DNA from: Roseospirillum parvum
GTDB taxonomy: Bacteria > Pseudomonadota > Alphaproteobacteria > Rhodospirillales > Rhodospirillaceae
Direction of reading: 5' to 3'
DNA: 64,000 nucleotides
NCBI RefSeq assembly: GCF_900100455.1
Contig: NZ_FNCV01000001.1
Coordinates: 599,093-663,092, forward strand
Shown here in pieces: positions 57,047 to 64,000 of this stretch (positions are counted from its first letter, which is position 1; each line of letters opens with the position of its first letter). The notes beneath the pieces were generated by a model. The model was not told the origin of the DNA. It saw only the letters and a list, made by a program, of their open reading frames with translations, and did not search any database. The position numbers and the translations under genes are program-made.

Positions 57047-58486
57047 TCAGGAGGCCTGGCGGACGGCGGTCTGGCTCAGGTGGTCGGCGATGCGGGCGGC
57101 GGCGTCGCGCCCTTCCTTGACCGCCCATACCACCAGCGAGGCCCCGCGCACGATGTCGCCGGCGGCGAACACCCCGGGCAGGCTGGTCATCATGGTCGCC
57201 GGATCGACCTCCAGCGTGCCCCAGCGCGACAGCGCCAGATCGGGGCAGCCGAACAGCTCGGGCAGGTTCTCCGGCTCGAAGCCCAGCGCCGAGATGACCA
57301 GATCCGCGGGCAGGGTGAACTGGCTGCCCTCGATGGGCTGCGGGGCCTGCCGGCCAGAGGCGTCGGCGACACCCAGGCGCATGCGCAGGGCGCGCACCGC
57401 CTTGGCCCGCTCGCTGCCTTCGTCGAGCACCGCTTCCGGGGCCGACAGCCAGACGAACTCGACCCCCTCGTCGATGGCGTTGGCCACCTCGCGCTGGCTG
57501 CCCGGCATGTTGGCCCGGTCGCGCCGGTACAGGCACTTGACGCTGTTGGCCCCCTGGCGGATGGCGGTGCGCAGGCAGTCCATGGCGGTGTCGCCGCCGC
57601 CGATCACCACCACATCCTTGCCGGCGGCGTTCAGGCGGCCGCTGTCGAACTCTTCCACGCTGTCGCCCAGGCTGACCCGGTTGGCGGCGATCAGGTAGGA
57701 CAGCGCCGGCTCGACGCCGGGCAGGCCGGCCCCGGGCACGCTGAGCGCGCGGGCCTTGTAGACCCCGGTGGCGATGAGCACCGCGTCATGGCGCTGGCGC
57801 AGCTCGTCGAAGGAGACGGTGCGGCCGACATCGGTGTTCGGATGGAAGCGCACCCCGGCCTGCTCCAGCAGGTCGATGCGGCGCTCGACCACGTGCTTCT
57901 CCAGCTTGAAGCCGGGAATGCCATAGATCAAAAGGCCGCCCATGCGGTCGTGACGGTCGTAGACGTCGACCGCGAAACCCAGGGCGCGCAATTCCTCGGC
58001 GGCGGCCAGACCCCCCGGCCCGGCGCCGATGATGCCCACCGACTGGCCGCGTTCGGCGGCCGGGGTGCGCGGCTTCACCCAGCCCTTCTCCCAGGCGGTG
58101 TCGGTGATGTACTTTTCCACCGCGCCGATGGTCACCGTGCCGTGGCGCGACTGCTCGAGCACGCAGCTGCCCTCGCACAGGCGGTCCTGCGGGCAGATGC
58201 GGCCGCAGATTTCCGGCATGTTGTTGGTCGCCGAGGAAACCGCGTAGGCTTCCTCCAGGCGGTCGGCGGCGGTCAACATCAGCCAGTCGGGGATGTTGTT
58301 GCCCAGCGGACAGTGCAGCGAGCAGAACGGGATGCCGCACTGCTCGCAGCGCGAGGCTTGGTCGCCGGCGCCGTCGGGCGTGAAGCCGCGGCTGATCTCG
58401 GCGAAGTCACCGCGCCGTTCATCGGCCGGACGCTTGGCCGGTTGCTGCTGGGCGAGCCGGGTGAAGCTGAGCATCTTGCGCGGCAT
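57047..58486 (-). CDS. gltD: glutamate synthase (NADPH) small subunit
   Basis: I use ATG 58486 (MPRKMLSFTRLAQQQPAKRP), spaced 11 bases from GGAG; an ATG at 58498 is too close to that signal. The 479-residue protein has two cysteine clusters for 4Fe-4S centres (CEQCGIPFCSLHCPLGNNIP and ICGRICPQDRLCEGSC), an FAD-binding VGIIGAGPGGLAAAEEL and an NADPH-binding VVVIGGGDTAMDCLRTAIRQ. It supplies electrons to GltB. The sequence follows the Azospirillum GltD closely. It starts about 165 bases from a conserved dyad shared with uppP. Confidence 0.97.
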   Translation of the reverse strand: MPRKMLSFTRLAQQQPAKRPADERRGDFAEISRGFTPDGAGDQASRCEQCGIPFCSLHCPLGNNIPDWLMLTAADRLEEAYAVSSATNNMPEICGRICPQDRLCEGSCVLEQSRHGTVTIGAVEKYITDTAWEKGWVKPRTPAAERGQSVGIIGAGPGGLAAAEELRALGFAVDVYDRHDRMGGLLIYGIPGFKLEKHVVERRIDLLEQAGVRFHPNTDVGRTVSFDELRQRHDAVLIATGVYKARALSVPGAGLPGVEPALSYLIAANRVSLGDSVEEFDSGRLNAAGKDVVVIGGGDTAMDCLRTAIRQGANSVKCLYRRDRANMPGSQREVANAIDEGVEFVWLSAPEAVLDEGSERAKAVRALRMRLGVADASGRQAPQPIEGSQFTLPADLVISALGFEPENLPELFGCPDLALSRWGTLEVDPATMMTSLPGVFAAGDIVRGASLVVWAVKEGRDAAARIADHLSQTAVRQAS

Positions 58487-58650
58487 GGCGCTGTCCATCT
58501 CCTGGTTCCAACCCCCGCCGGTGGCGGAGGTGCTCCTTCTAGGTCGGCCCCCGCCGGGGGGCAGGGGCCGCTGGCTTGAAGGCATCGGTTGACGGTGAAG
58601 GGGCGCCTTTCATACGCCTGTCTGACCCTGATGGCAAAGGAAAACGCGAC

Positions 58651-58673
58651 TAAGGTCAGTAATGCTGACCTTA
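58651..58673. promoter_or_regulatory. dyad operator site 1
   Basis: TAAGGTCAG (58651-58659) and CTGACCTTA (58665-58673) are perfect 9-base inverted arms around TAATG. The core reads AGGTCAGTAATGCTGACCT. Confidence 0.75.
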
Positions 58674-58726
58674 AATTGGAGGCCTGCTTTGCCGCAGGCA
58701 GGTTGAGGGGCGCGTCGGTGGGGGTG

Positions 58727-58749
58727 TTAGGTCAGTGGCATTGACCTAA
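58727..58749. promoter_or_regulatory. dyad operator site 2
   Basis: TTAGGTCA (58727-58734) and TGACCTAA (58742-58749) are inverted arms around GTGGCAT. The core AGGTCAGTGGCATTGACCT has the same length and half-sites as site 1, 76 bases away. Confidence 0.75.
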
Positions 58750-58819
58750 TAGGTCTCTGGGAGGTTCCGCCGGAAGGTGCTATAACCCGCGCCATAATGG
58801 CATGCCTGGGGGATGGCCT

Positions 58820-59620
58820 GTGAGTTTGCTACAAATTGTGGTGCTTGCGGTGGTTCAGGGGATCACCGAGTTCCTGCCCATCAGCTCCTCCGGCCATCTC
58901 ATCCTGGTGCCGGTGGCCTTCGACTGGCCGGATCAGGGGGTGCTGCTCGACGTGGCCGTGCACGTGGGCACCCTGGTCGCCGTGATGATCTACTTCTGGC
59001 GCGACGTGGGCGCCATGCTGGCCGGCCTGGGGCGCCTGCTGCGCGGCAAGTTCGATCCCGGGGCGCGGCTCGCCGCCATGGTCGTGCTCGGCACCCTGCC
59101 GGTGGTCGGGGCGGGGCTGGCCTTGAAGGACATGATCGGCGACGATCTGCGCTCCCTGACCGTGATCGGCTGGACCACCCTGGGCTTCGGCATCGCCCTG
59201 TGGCTGGCCGACCGCGCCGGCATGACCGTGCGCCGGGTCGACCACCTGACCTGGCGCGACGCCCTGCTCATCGGCCTCGCCCAGTGTCTGGCCCTGGTCC
59301 CCGGCACCAGCCGCGCCGGCATCACCATGACCGCCGCCCGGGTGCTGGGCTACGAACGGGCCGACAGCGCCCGCTTCTCCATGCTGCTGTCGATCCCCAC
59401 CATCCTCGCCGCCGGCACCCTGGCCGGCCTCGAGGTCCAGGCCAGCGGCGACCTCCAACTGTCACACGACATGATCCTGGCCGGCGCCCTGTCCTGCCTC
59501 GTCGCCCTGGCCGCCATCGCCCTGATGATGGCCTGGCTGAAACACGCCGGCTTCACACCCTTCGTCCTCTACCGCATCGCCCTCGGCTCCCTCCTGCTGT
59601 GGATCGCCTACGCCGGCTGA
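58820..59620 (+). CDS. uppP: undecaprenyl-diphosphatase
   Basis: I choose GTG 58820 (MSLLQIVVLAVVQGITEFLP), preceded by GGGGGA at a suitable distance; ATG 58802 is an alternative. The 266-residue membrane protein has the BacA/UppP motifs QGITEFLPISSSGHLIL (Glu-rich catalytic box) and LVPGTSRAGITMTAARVLG, and about eight helices. It dephosphorylates undecaprenyl diphosphate to recycle the carrier lipid for peptidoglycan and other envelope polymers. It stands alone, divergent from gltD, and is closed by a bidirectional terminator. Confidence 0.97.
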   Translation: MSLLQIVVLAVVQGITEFLPISSSGHLILVPVAFDWPDQGVLLDVAVHVGTLVAVMIYFWRDVGAMLAGLGRLLRGKFDPGARLAAMVVLGTLPVVGAGLALKDMIGDDLRSLTVIGWTTLGFGIALWLADRAGMTVRRVDHLTWRDALLIGLAQCLALVPGTSRAGITMTAARVLGYERADSARFSMLLSIPTILAAGTLAGLEVQASGDLQLSHDMILAGALSCLVALAAIALMMAWLKHAGFTPFVLYRIALGSLLLWIAYAG

Positions 59621-59642
59621 GGACACAGTCGGGCGCCGGGAA

Positions 59643-59704
59643 CAAAGGGGCGCTGCCCCTTTGAACCCCGCTGGGGAGGCCGGGAGGCCTCCCCAGACCC
59701 CACC
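59643..59704 (+). repeat. dispersed 62-bp multi-hairpin repeat, copy B
   Basis: Begins CAAAGGGGCGCTGCCCCTTT, continues with CCCCGCTGGGG and GGAGGCCGGGAGGCCTCC, ends GACCCCACC. It equals the minus-strand reading of 30080-30141 except for one base (T for C in the first loop). It lies 22 bases after the uppP stop. Confidence 0.85.
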
Positions 59705-59711
59705 ATGAATC

Positions 59712-59753
59712 AAAACCCCACCGAGGGGGGCTTGCCCCCCTCGGTGGGGTTTT
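59712..59753. terminator. bidirectional terminator between uppP and metY
   Basis: A 19-bp perfect stem (59712-59730 with 59735-59753) around CTTG, with AAAA at the left foot and TTTT at the right, so it works in both directions for the convergent genes. Confidence 0.93.
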
Positions 59754-59756
59754 AAG

Positions 59757-59830
59757 TCACGGCGGGGGTCCGGGGGAGCCCCCTGGCTCCCCCGGCGGGG
59801 GTTCCAAGGGGGCGGCGCCCCCTTGGTTTC
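59757..59830 (-). repeat. variant copy of the multi-hairpin repeat
   Basis: Read on the minus strand: AAGGGGGCGCCGCCCCCTT, GGAACCCCCGCCGGGGG, AGCCAGGGGGCTCCCCCGG, ACCCCCGCC. Same three-hairpin order as copies A and B but with longer G/C runs. It faces copy B across the terminator. Confidence 0.7.
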
Positions 59831-59848
59831 CGGCCGCCCGGCTGTGCC

Positions 59849-61147
59849 TCAGCCGGCGTTGGCGATCGCCTGATCGAGGTCGGCGACGATGTCTTCGACG
59901 GCTTCGATGCCGACCGACAGGCGGACCACGTCGGGGCCAGCGCCGGCGGCGATCTGGCCTTCTTCCGGCAGCTGGCGGTGGGTGGTCGAGGCCGGGTGGA
60001 TGATCAGGCTGCGGGTATCGCCGATGTTGGCCAGGTGGCTGATCAGCTTGACCCCTTCGACCACCTTGACGCCGGCTTCGTAGCCGCCTTTCAGGCCGAA
60101 GGTGAACACCGCGCCGGCGCCCCGTGGCAGGTAGCGGCGGGCCAGGGCGTGGTAGGGGCTGTCGGCCAGTCCGGCGTAGGAGACCCAGGACACGGCGGCG
60201 TGGCGTTTCAGCCACTGGGCGACGGCCAGGGCGTTGTCGCTGTGGCGGGCCATGCGCAGGGGCAGGGTTTCGATGCCGGACAGGGTGAGGAAGGCGTTCA
60301 TCGGCGACTGGGCGGCGCCCAGGTCACGCAGGCCGATGGCGTGGTTGAACATGGTCAGGGCGGCGGGGCCGAAGGTCTCGGTGAAGACCATGCCGTGGTA
60401 GTCGGGCACCGGGCGGGCCAGGCTGGGGAAGCGGTCGGGCTGGGCGGCGAAGTCGAACTTGCCGGAATCCACCGCCACGCCGCCCAGCGCCGTGCCCTGG
60501 CCGGAGAGGAACTTGGTGGTCGAGTGGACCACGATGTCGGCCCCGTGCTCGAAGGGGCGCAGCAGGTAGGGGGTGGCCAGGGTGTTGTCGACGATCAGCG
60601 GCACCGGGCCGGTGGGGTTGTCGTGGGCCGCCTCGGCGAGGGCGGCGAGGTCGAGCACGATGCCGCCCGGGTTGGCCAGCACCTCGACGAACACGGCCTT
60701 GGTCTTGGCGTCGATGGCCTCGGCGACCTTGGCCGGGTCGGTGGCGTCGACGAAGCGGGCCTCCCAGCCGAACTTCCGGATGGCGTTGCTGAACTGGTTG
60801 AGGCTGCCGCCGTACAGGCGGTTCGAGGCGACCACATTGTCGCCCGGGCCCATCAGCGCGAACAGGGTCATCAACTGGGCGGCATGACCGGAGGCGGTGC
60901 AGGTGGCGCCGGCGCCCCCTTCCAGCGCGGCGAGGCGCTGTTGCAGGGCCATCACCGTGGGGTTGGTCAGGCGCGAGTAGATGTAGCCGACCTTCTCCAG
61001 ATTGAACAGGGCGGCGGCGTGGGCCGAATCCTCGAAGACATAGGAGGTGTTCTGATAGATCGGCGTCACCCGGGCGCCGGTGGCCGGATCGGCCGGGGTG
61101 CCGGCGTGAACGGCCTGGGTGGCAAAGGCATGGGTGCTCTCGGTCAT
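59849..61147 (-). CDS. metY: O-acetylhomoserine aminocarboxypropyltransferase (sulfhydrylase)
   Basis: A 432-residue PLP enzyme of the Cys/Met metabolism family. Seen: TPIYQNTSYVFEDSAHAAAL, YSRLTNPTVMALQQRLAALE, PLP phosphate-binding ASGHAAQLM, LIVDNTLATPYLLRPFEHGA (Asp contacting the ring), and the PLP lysine in VHSTTKFLSGQGTALGG. The length and the ARYLPRGAGAVFTFGLKGG segment mark the O-acetylhomoserine sulfhydrylase rather than cystathionine synthase. It makes homocysteine directly from sulfide. GGAAGGGGAG precedes the ATG. The leader (61148-61290) can fold but no known SAM riboswitch was recognised. Confidence 0.95.
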   Translation of the reverse strand: MTESTHAFATQAVHAGTPADPATGARVTPIYQNTSYVFEDSAHAAALFNLEKVGYIYSRLTNPTVMALQQRLAALEGGAGATCTASGHAAQLMTLFALMGPGDNVVASNRLYGGSLNQFSNAIRKFGWEARFVDATDPAKVAEAIDAKTKAVFVEVLANPGGIVLDLAALAEAAHDNPTGPVPLIVDNTLATPYLLRPFEHGADIVVHSTTKFLSGQGTALGGVAVDSGKFDFAAQPDRFPSLARPVPDYHGMVFTETFGPAALTMFNHAIGLRDLGAAQSPMNAFLTLSGIETLPLRMARHSDNALAVAQWLKRHAAVSWVSYAGLADSPYHALARRYLPRGAGAVFTFGLKGGYEAGVKVVEGVKLISHLANIGDTRSLIIHPASTTHRQLPEEGQIAAGAGPDVVRLSVGIEAVEDIVADLDQAIANAG

Positions 61148-61277
61148 GGGTCTCCCCTTCCTGAAGGTGATCGTGAGGGCTGGGTTGTGGTTGCTTTTCT
61201 TGGAGTGGTTCCGGCGTGGCGCGGTTGGCGCCTCTTGTAGAGTAGCGCCTTCGGCCCTGGGGCGCCGAATTCTACAC

Positions 61278-61327
61278 CTAGAGCAAAGAGGGTTTCCCTT
61301 AAACTACTTTATTTTTATGTAAAAATA
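61278..61327. repeat. half CTAGAGC element and AT-rich palindrome
   Basis: CCTAGAGCAAAGAGG at 61278 resembles one end of the CTAGAGC palindromes; no matching far end is seen. It is followed by an AT-rich tract holding TATTTTTATGTAAAAATA (61310-61327), 8-base inverted arms around TG. This tract marks the border between core genes and the right-hand block of unknown genes and may be the metY promoter region. Confidence 0.5.
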
Positions 61328-61388
61328 CGGACCACTGGTGCTGGCCGATCGTGTCCGCGGTTGGCGTGGGGCGCGCCGCCGTGACCCG

Positions 61389-62075
61389 TCAGTATTCCAG
61401 CGGGGTGCCGTTGATCCAGTCGGGCTGGGGCCATTTGAGCAGGTCGTCGTAGAGGAAGTCGTAGGCGTACTTGTCCGGGTGGTCGGGATGGCAGACGAAC
61501 AGGTAGCCGTGCTCCAGCATGAAGTGATCGAAGCGCTTGCGCACGGCGACCTCGCCGCCGGAGGCCTCATAAAAGGTGTCCATGAAGCGATCATCGCCGA
61601 TGAGAAGGCTGATATCCTCGCCGAACACGCAGTGCAGTCCCCAGGTGCCGCTGGCATCGAAGGCAAGATGGGGCCAATCTTCCTTCCAAAGACCAATCAA
61701 ATCCTCCAACCGGGCCGAACAGACGGCATGGAAATCACGAAACCTGCGGCCCTCGGGATCAGTGGGCATTTCGGGAGTCATCCAATCACGATTGGTTGCA
61801 ACCACTCGTGTGATGCCGAGTTTTTTCCAGGTCCATATCAGCGGATCAAGGCTGCTGGCCTGGCCTGGTTGGGCCAATTGGGCGCATTCCGGGCAGGTCT
61901 TGGGAGACCAAGGTCCATCAGGACTTTCCGGTATGCCGGCAATGCGCCAGTTTGGGTTGACGAAAGGGCGCTTGCATTGCTCTATGCTCAGAAATCCTCC
62001 GTCATTAAACAAATGCCGACAGGTCGACAGATAGTCACGATTGAACTCCGCGATGTCGATCCGCCGGCAGACCAT
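61389..62075 (-). CDS. hypothetical cytosolic protein, possible immunity protein, 228 aa
   Basis: From ATG 62075 (MVCRRIDIAEFNRDYLSTCR), with AAGGA at a normal distance, the product has no signal or membrane segment. It is acidic and rich in aromatic residues, with one CPEC pair (KTCPECAQLAQ) and cysteines elsewhere; GTWGLHCVFGEDISLLIGDD and FDHFMLEHGYLFVCHPDHPD are notable. No family is recognised. Its first 41 bases overlap the end of the upstream toxin-like gene. That overlap, the cytosolic nature, and the last place in the row are what one expects of an immunity protein, but this is inference. Confidence 0.7.
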   Translation of the reverse strand: MVCRRIDIAEFNRDYLSTCRHLFNDGGFLSIEQCKRPFVNPNWRIAGIPESPDGPWSPKTCPECAQLAQPGQASSLDPLIWTWKKLGITRVVATNRDWMTPEMPTDPEGRRFRDFHAVCSARLEDLIGLWKEDWPHLAFDASGTWGLHCVFGEDISLLIGDDRFMDTFYEASGGEVAVRKRFDHFMLEHGYLFVCHPDHPDKYAYDFLYDDLLKWPQPDWINGTPLEY

Positions 62076-62679
62076 GGGGGAGTTCCTTACTCTGGGCAAC
62101 GCACCTTGAAAGGGTGTGGCTCCCCATCGCCCGTTCAAGTTTTATCTCAACGGTAGGGGTGCTTTCCCCCTGCCCTCCTTTGCCGCTGGACTCCAGGCGC
62201 CAAGCCACCGAGGAACCATCTGGAAACTTGTAAAACTCCCCGTCGACACCTTTGATCGCCTTCACTCTTTCGACCTTGCCGCCGGCTGCGGCGACGATGT
62301 CGCGCAGGGTCTGCTTGGCTCCCTCGGCGCCGCCGCCGGAGGCCCAGACGTGGGTTCTGCCCTTGTCGTCCTCGCCGTCGATGGTCCGTCCCTTCAGAGC
62401 CTTTTCAAACACCGCGTCGCGAACGGTTGGGTCCACCGCGTTGTCGTAGCCCTCCCGTGTCTTCGGTGGCAGATCGTCCACGGCGCCGATGTCCACCGGC
62501 TTGATCGGCTTGTAGGTGAAGATGGTGTCCGACCAATGAGCTTCCTCGACCGGCCGGCCTTGGGGGCTGGGGTCGGGGAGGTCCACGGTGGCAGGATCGG
62601 CGATCAGGCCACCACCCGTGTCCGGCGGATCGGCCAGGAAGCCCTCAACGCGGGGTGGCGCGCCATCCGGCGGGGTCAA
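62035..62679 (-). CDS. polymorphic-toxin-like C-terminal protein, 214 aa, possibly truncated
   Basis: The best start in frame is TTG 62679 (MTPPDGAPPRVEGFLADPPD) with no ribosome-binding site; the frame is open further upstream without a start codon, so this may be the 3' remnant of a larger gene. The first 50 residues are Pro/Asp-rich, linker-like. The last third (VKAIKGVDGEFYKFPDGSSV then AWRLESS, TPTVEIKL) resembles the end of small toxin domains in polymorphic toxins, where a fpDGs.v.yR motif is common. It is followed by an overlapping gene that could be its immunity partner. Enzymatic activity cannot be assigned. Confidence 0.55.
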   Translation of the reverse strand: MTPPDGAPPRVEGFLADPPDTGGGLIADPATVDLPDPSPQGRPVEEAHWSDTIFTYKPIKPVDIGAVDDLPPKTREGYDNAVDPTVRDAVFEKALKGRTIDGEDDKGRTHVWASGGGAEGAKQTLRDIVAAAGGKVERVKAIKGVDGEFYKFPDGSSVAWRLESSGKGGQGESTPTVEIKLERAMGSHTLSRCVAQSKELPHGLPADRHRGVQS

Positions 62680-62796
62680 GGGCGGCCAGGCTGGGTGAGG
62701 AAAGGCCGGACTGCTCCCATGGCCGCCACATGGCGCACCTGGATCGATACCCCCGGCCGAGGTGCGGTCTGGGGGCGACGAGGTGTCGCGCGCCCG

Positions 62797-63465
62797 TTAT
62801 TCGCCAGGGGCCTTGTCGCGGTCGAGGGCGCGCAGCAGGTGACGGGACGCCTCCAGGGCCGACTGACGCACCTCGTCGTATAAGGTCGGCTCCTTGCCCT
62901 TGTTGCGCTTGAAGATCGCCGGGTTGTCCCGCCACACATCGACGTAGAACAACTCGGCAATCATCAGGGGCAGCCCGTCCAGCGGGTAGGTCACCTCGTA
63001 TGTCACTGTCGCGCGGCCATAGGTTCCATAGGTCCCCCAACTGCGACAAAAACCGCCGGGTGGTGCACCCTCCGGATTGCCATGCAGGGCCAACAACTCC
63101 TCCCCGGCCAGACCGGTGGCCTTGGTCAGAACGTCGCCCCAACCCATCCAGATATTGGGGCGCGCGTAGATGCGATTTCCCACGATGCGGATCGGTTCCG
63201 GGTGATGGATGCGCAAGTACTTGATCAACAGCCTCGTCGCTTCCGGGGTCAGCGGTTCGGCGATCTGCAAGGAGGACGAGCCGGTGCAAAAGGGGTGGTA
63301 GGGCATCCAGGTGGCGTTGAGCCACCAGTTGATGCCCAGAAAAAGAACCGTGGCTCCGGGCAGGGGAGCCACCAAAGCCAGTGCGACCACCGCCGGCCAA
63401 AGCCGGAGCCGCCGACGCCAGCCTGAGGCGATCCTGCCCCCCGGCCCACGGTTTCTTCCTGGCAT
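62797..63465 (-). CDS. hypothetical membrane-anchored protein, 222 aa
   Basis: The N-terminus is basic (MPGRNRGPGGRIASGWRRRL) and followed by one membrane helix (RLWPAVVALALVAPLPGATVLFLGINWW). The remaining 170 residues are probably periplasmic, with LTPEATRLLIKYLRIHHPEP, RIYARPNIWMGWGDVLTKAT and ATVTYEVTYPLDGLPLMIAE. The C-terminal 35 residues are charged and helical. No family is recognised. It starts 6 bases after the stop of the partial gene upstream, indicating one message. It stops 117 bases before the toxin-like frame. Confidence 0.65.
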   Translation of the reverse strand: MPGRNRGPGGRIASGWRRRLRLWPAVVALALVAPLPGATVLFLGINWWLNATWMPYHPFCTGSSSLQIAEPLTPEATRLLIKYLRIHHPEPIRIVGNRIYARPNIWMGWGDVLTKATGLAGEELLALHGNPEGAPPGGFCRSWGTYGTYGRATVTYEVTYPLDGLPLMIAELFYVDVWRDNPAIFKRNKGKEPTLYDEVRQSALEASRHLLRALDRDKAPGE

Positions 63466-63471
63466 GGGCGC

Positions 63472-64000
63472 TTAGTCCTGTGGCTCGAAACGGATGCGGG
63501 ACTCGGCAACTTCGCCGTCTTTGACGGTCAGGGTACCCGTGACCCTGTATCGCCAAGGCGTGGAGGTCACTTCGAACACCTTGACACGTTCGGCGTTCTC
63601 CAGGGCCACGATGTGACCGCGACTGAGGTGGAAATCCCCCACGGCAACGCCCTGGGGAAACCACTCGCCCAACAAGCCTTTCTTCTTGAAGTCATAGTCA
63701 TCTTCGTAGCGCTGGGTGACGGTCCCCGAGACGGTGATACGATTCTCTTGGCGTTTCAATTCCAGATCGCCAAGCCCGACGACCTTTCCATCACCGATCG
63801 CATTGTGCTGGTCGGTGGTGATTTGTCCCCAGCCGGACTGGAAACCGCCTTCCCATTTCATGCCCGTGATGGTGAAGGTATCACCCGGCTCGGATTGGGC
63901 AATCCAATCATTAATTTGCCCGTAATGGCTGTCGGCTTCAGCACGGCTGCCTTCCTTGGCGCCCAGCCAGTCCCGAAAGTGGCCGAGGGATTTTTCGATG
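63472..64000 (-). CDS. hypothetical protein, 5' end beyond window
   Basis: The frame is open from the right edge to the stop at 63472 (at least 175 residues); an internal ATG at 63861 is probably not the start, because coding character continues upstream (EKSLGHFRDWLGAKEGSRAE, QINDWIAQSEPGDTFTITG). The visible part is beta-rich: GWGQITTDQHNAIGDGKVVG, RITVSGTVTQRYEDDYDFKK, RYRVTGTLTVKDGEVAESRI. No Cys or membrane helix. No family is recognised. It heads the minus-strand block of four unknown genes that extends to 61389. Confidence 0.6.
   Translation of the reverse strand, partial: IEKSLGHFRDWLGAKEGSRAEADSHYGQINDWIAQSEPGDTFTITGMKWEGGFQSGWGQITTDQHNAIGDGKVVGLGDLELKRQENRITVSGTVTQRYEDDYDFKKKGLLGEWFPQGVAVGDFHLSRGHIVALENAERVKVFEVTSTPWRYRVTGTLTVKDGEVAESRIRFEPQD

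Larger units (their letters stand above)
58487..58819. other. divergent gltD-uppP control region
   Basis: About 330 bases without a gene. It is the most AT-rich patch for several kilobases around 58620-58680 and 58720-58800. It carries the two matched dyads listed separately, plus GACCTAATAGGTC (58743-58755), itself palindromic, and a -10-like TATAAC (58781-58786) about 39 bases before the uppP start with no good -35 at the right distance, as at activator-dependent promoters. Confidence 0.6.

Noticed and set aside
61148-61290. SAM riboswitch ahead of metY
   Set aside because: The leader can fold (GTAGA/TCTAC with GGCGC pairs), but I could not match the conserved SAM-I, SAM-II or SAM/SAH core bases. 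An Infernal search against Rfam would decide.

Overview
The window is about 64 kb of high-GC bacterial chromosome and looks like core DNA of an alphaproteobacterium of the order Rhodospirillales. Evidence for this placement is the gene order leuA, mreB-mreC-mreD-mrdA-rodA; priA facing fsa-DUF484-xerC; amiC and a PBP1A gene divergent from rne-prfB; an Azospirillum-like GltD/GltB pair; and an HpnA-type epimerase from the hopanoid group. No ribosomal RNA operon, phage, insertion sequence or CRISPR array is visible. One tRNA gene, tRNA-Gly(CCC), is present.

Layout. (1) 1-8.6 kb, all minus: a Sel1-repeat protein running off the left edge, a small unknown protein, a hydroxyacid-oxoacid transhydrogenase, and a tight signalling unit of a substrate-binding lipoprotein, a hybrid histidine kinase and an HD-GYP response regulator. 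(2) 8.9-12.5 kb, plus: proV-proW-proX, a glycine betaine/proline ABC importer, closed by a strong terminator. (3) 12.5-15 kb: a small two-helix membrane protein behind a strong promoter with an overlapping palindrome, then two minus-strand exported proteins of unknown role. (4) 15.6-23.2 kb, plus: leuA and the rod-shape operon. (5) 23.2-27.3 kb: small accessory genes, including a hydrolase and a CGNR regulator divergent around a 26-bp palindrome. (6) 27.4-35.2 kb: a methyltransferase-glycosyltransferase fusion, an FkbM methyltransferase, the tRNA, priA, fsa-DUF484-xerC. (7) 35.3-44.8 kb: PBP1A and amiC on the minus strand, a tandem array of terminator-like hairpins, a long leader, rne, and prfB with its programmed frameshift. 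(8) 45-52.4 kb, plus: ion channel, FNT-type transporter, hydrolase, MarR, nitrilase, HpnA and an adenylate cyclase. (9) 52.4-61.1 kb: gltD-gltB (minus), uppP (plus), metY (minus). (10) 61.3-64 kb, minus: four genes of unknown function, two of which overlap and resemble the C-terminal end of a polymorphic toxin with its immunity partner.

The most distinctive non-coding content is a set of repeat and palindrome elements: a dispersed 62-bp multi-hairpin element in nearly identical copies near 30.1 and 59.7 kb; palindromic elements with CTAGAGC-type ends near 29.8, 38.2 and 61.3 kb, one of which supplies the amiC stop codon and another of which abuts the tRNA; a 34/35-bp tandem array upstream of rne; and matched 23-bp dyads between gltD and uppP. 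Cell-envelope functions dominate the core genes (MreBCD, PBP2, RodA, PBP1A, AmiC, UppP), so much of the window serves peptidoglycan synthesis and remodelling.
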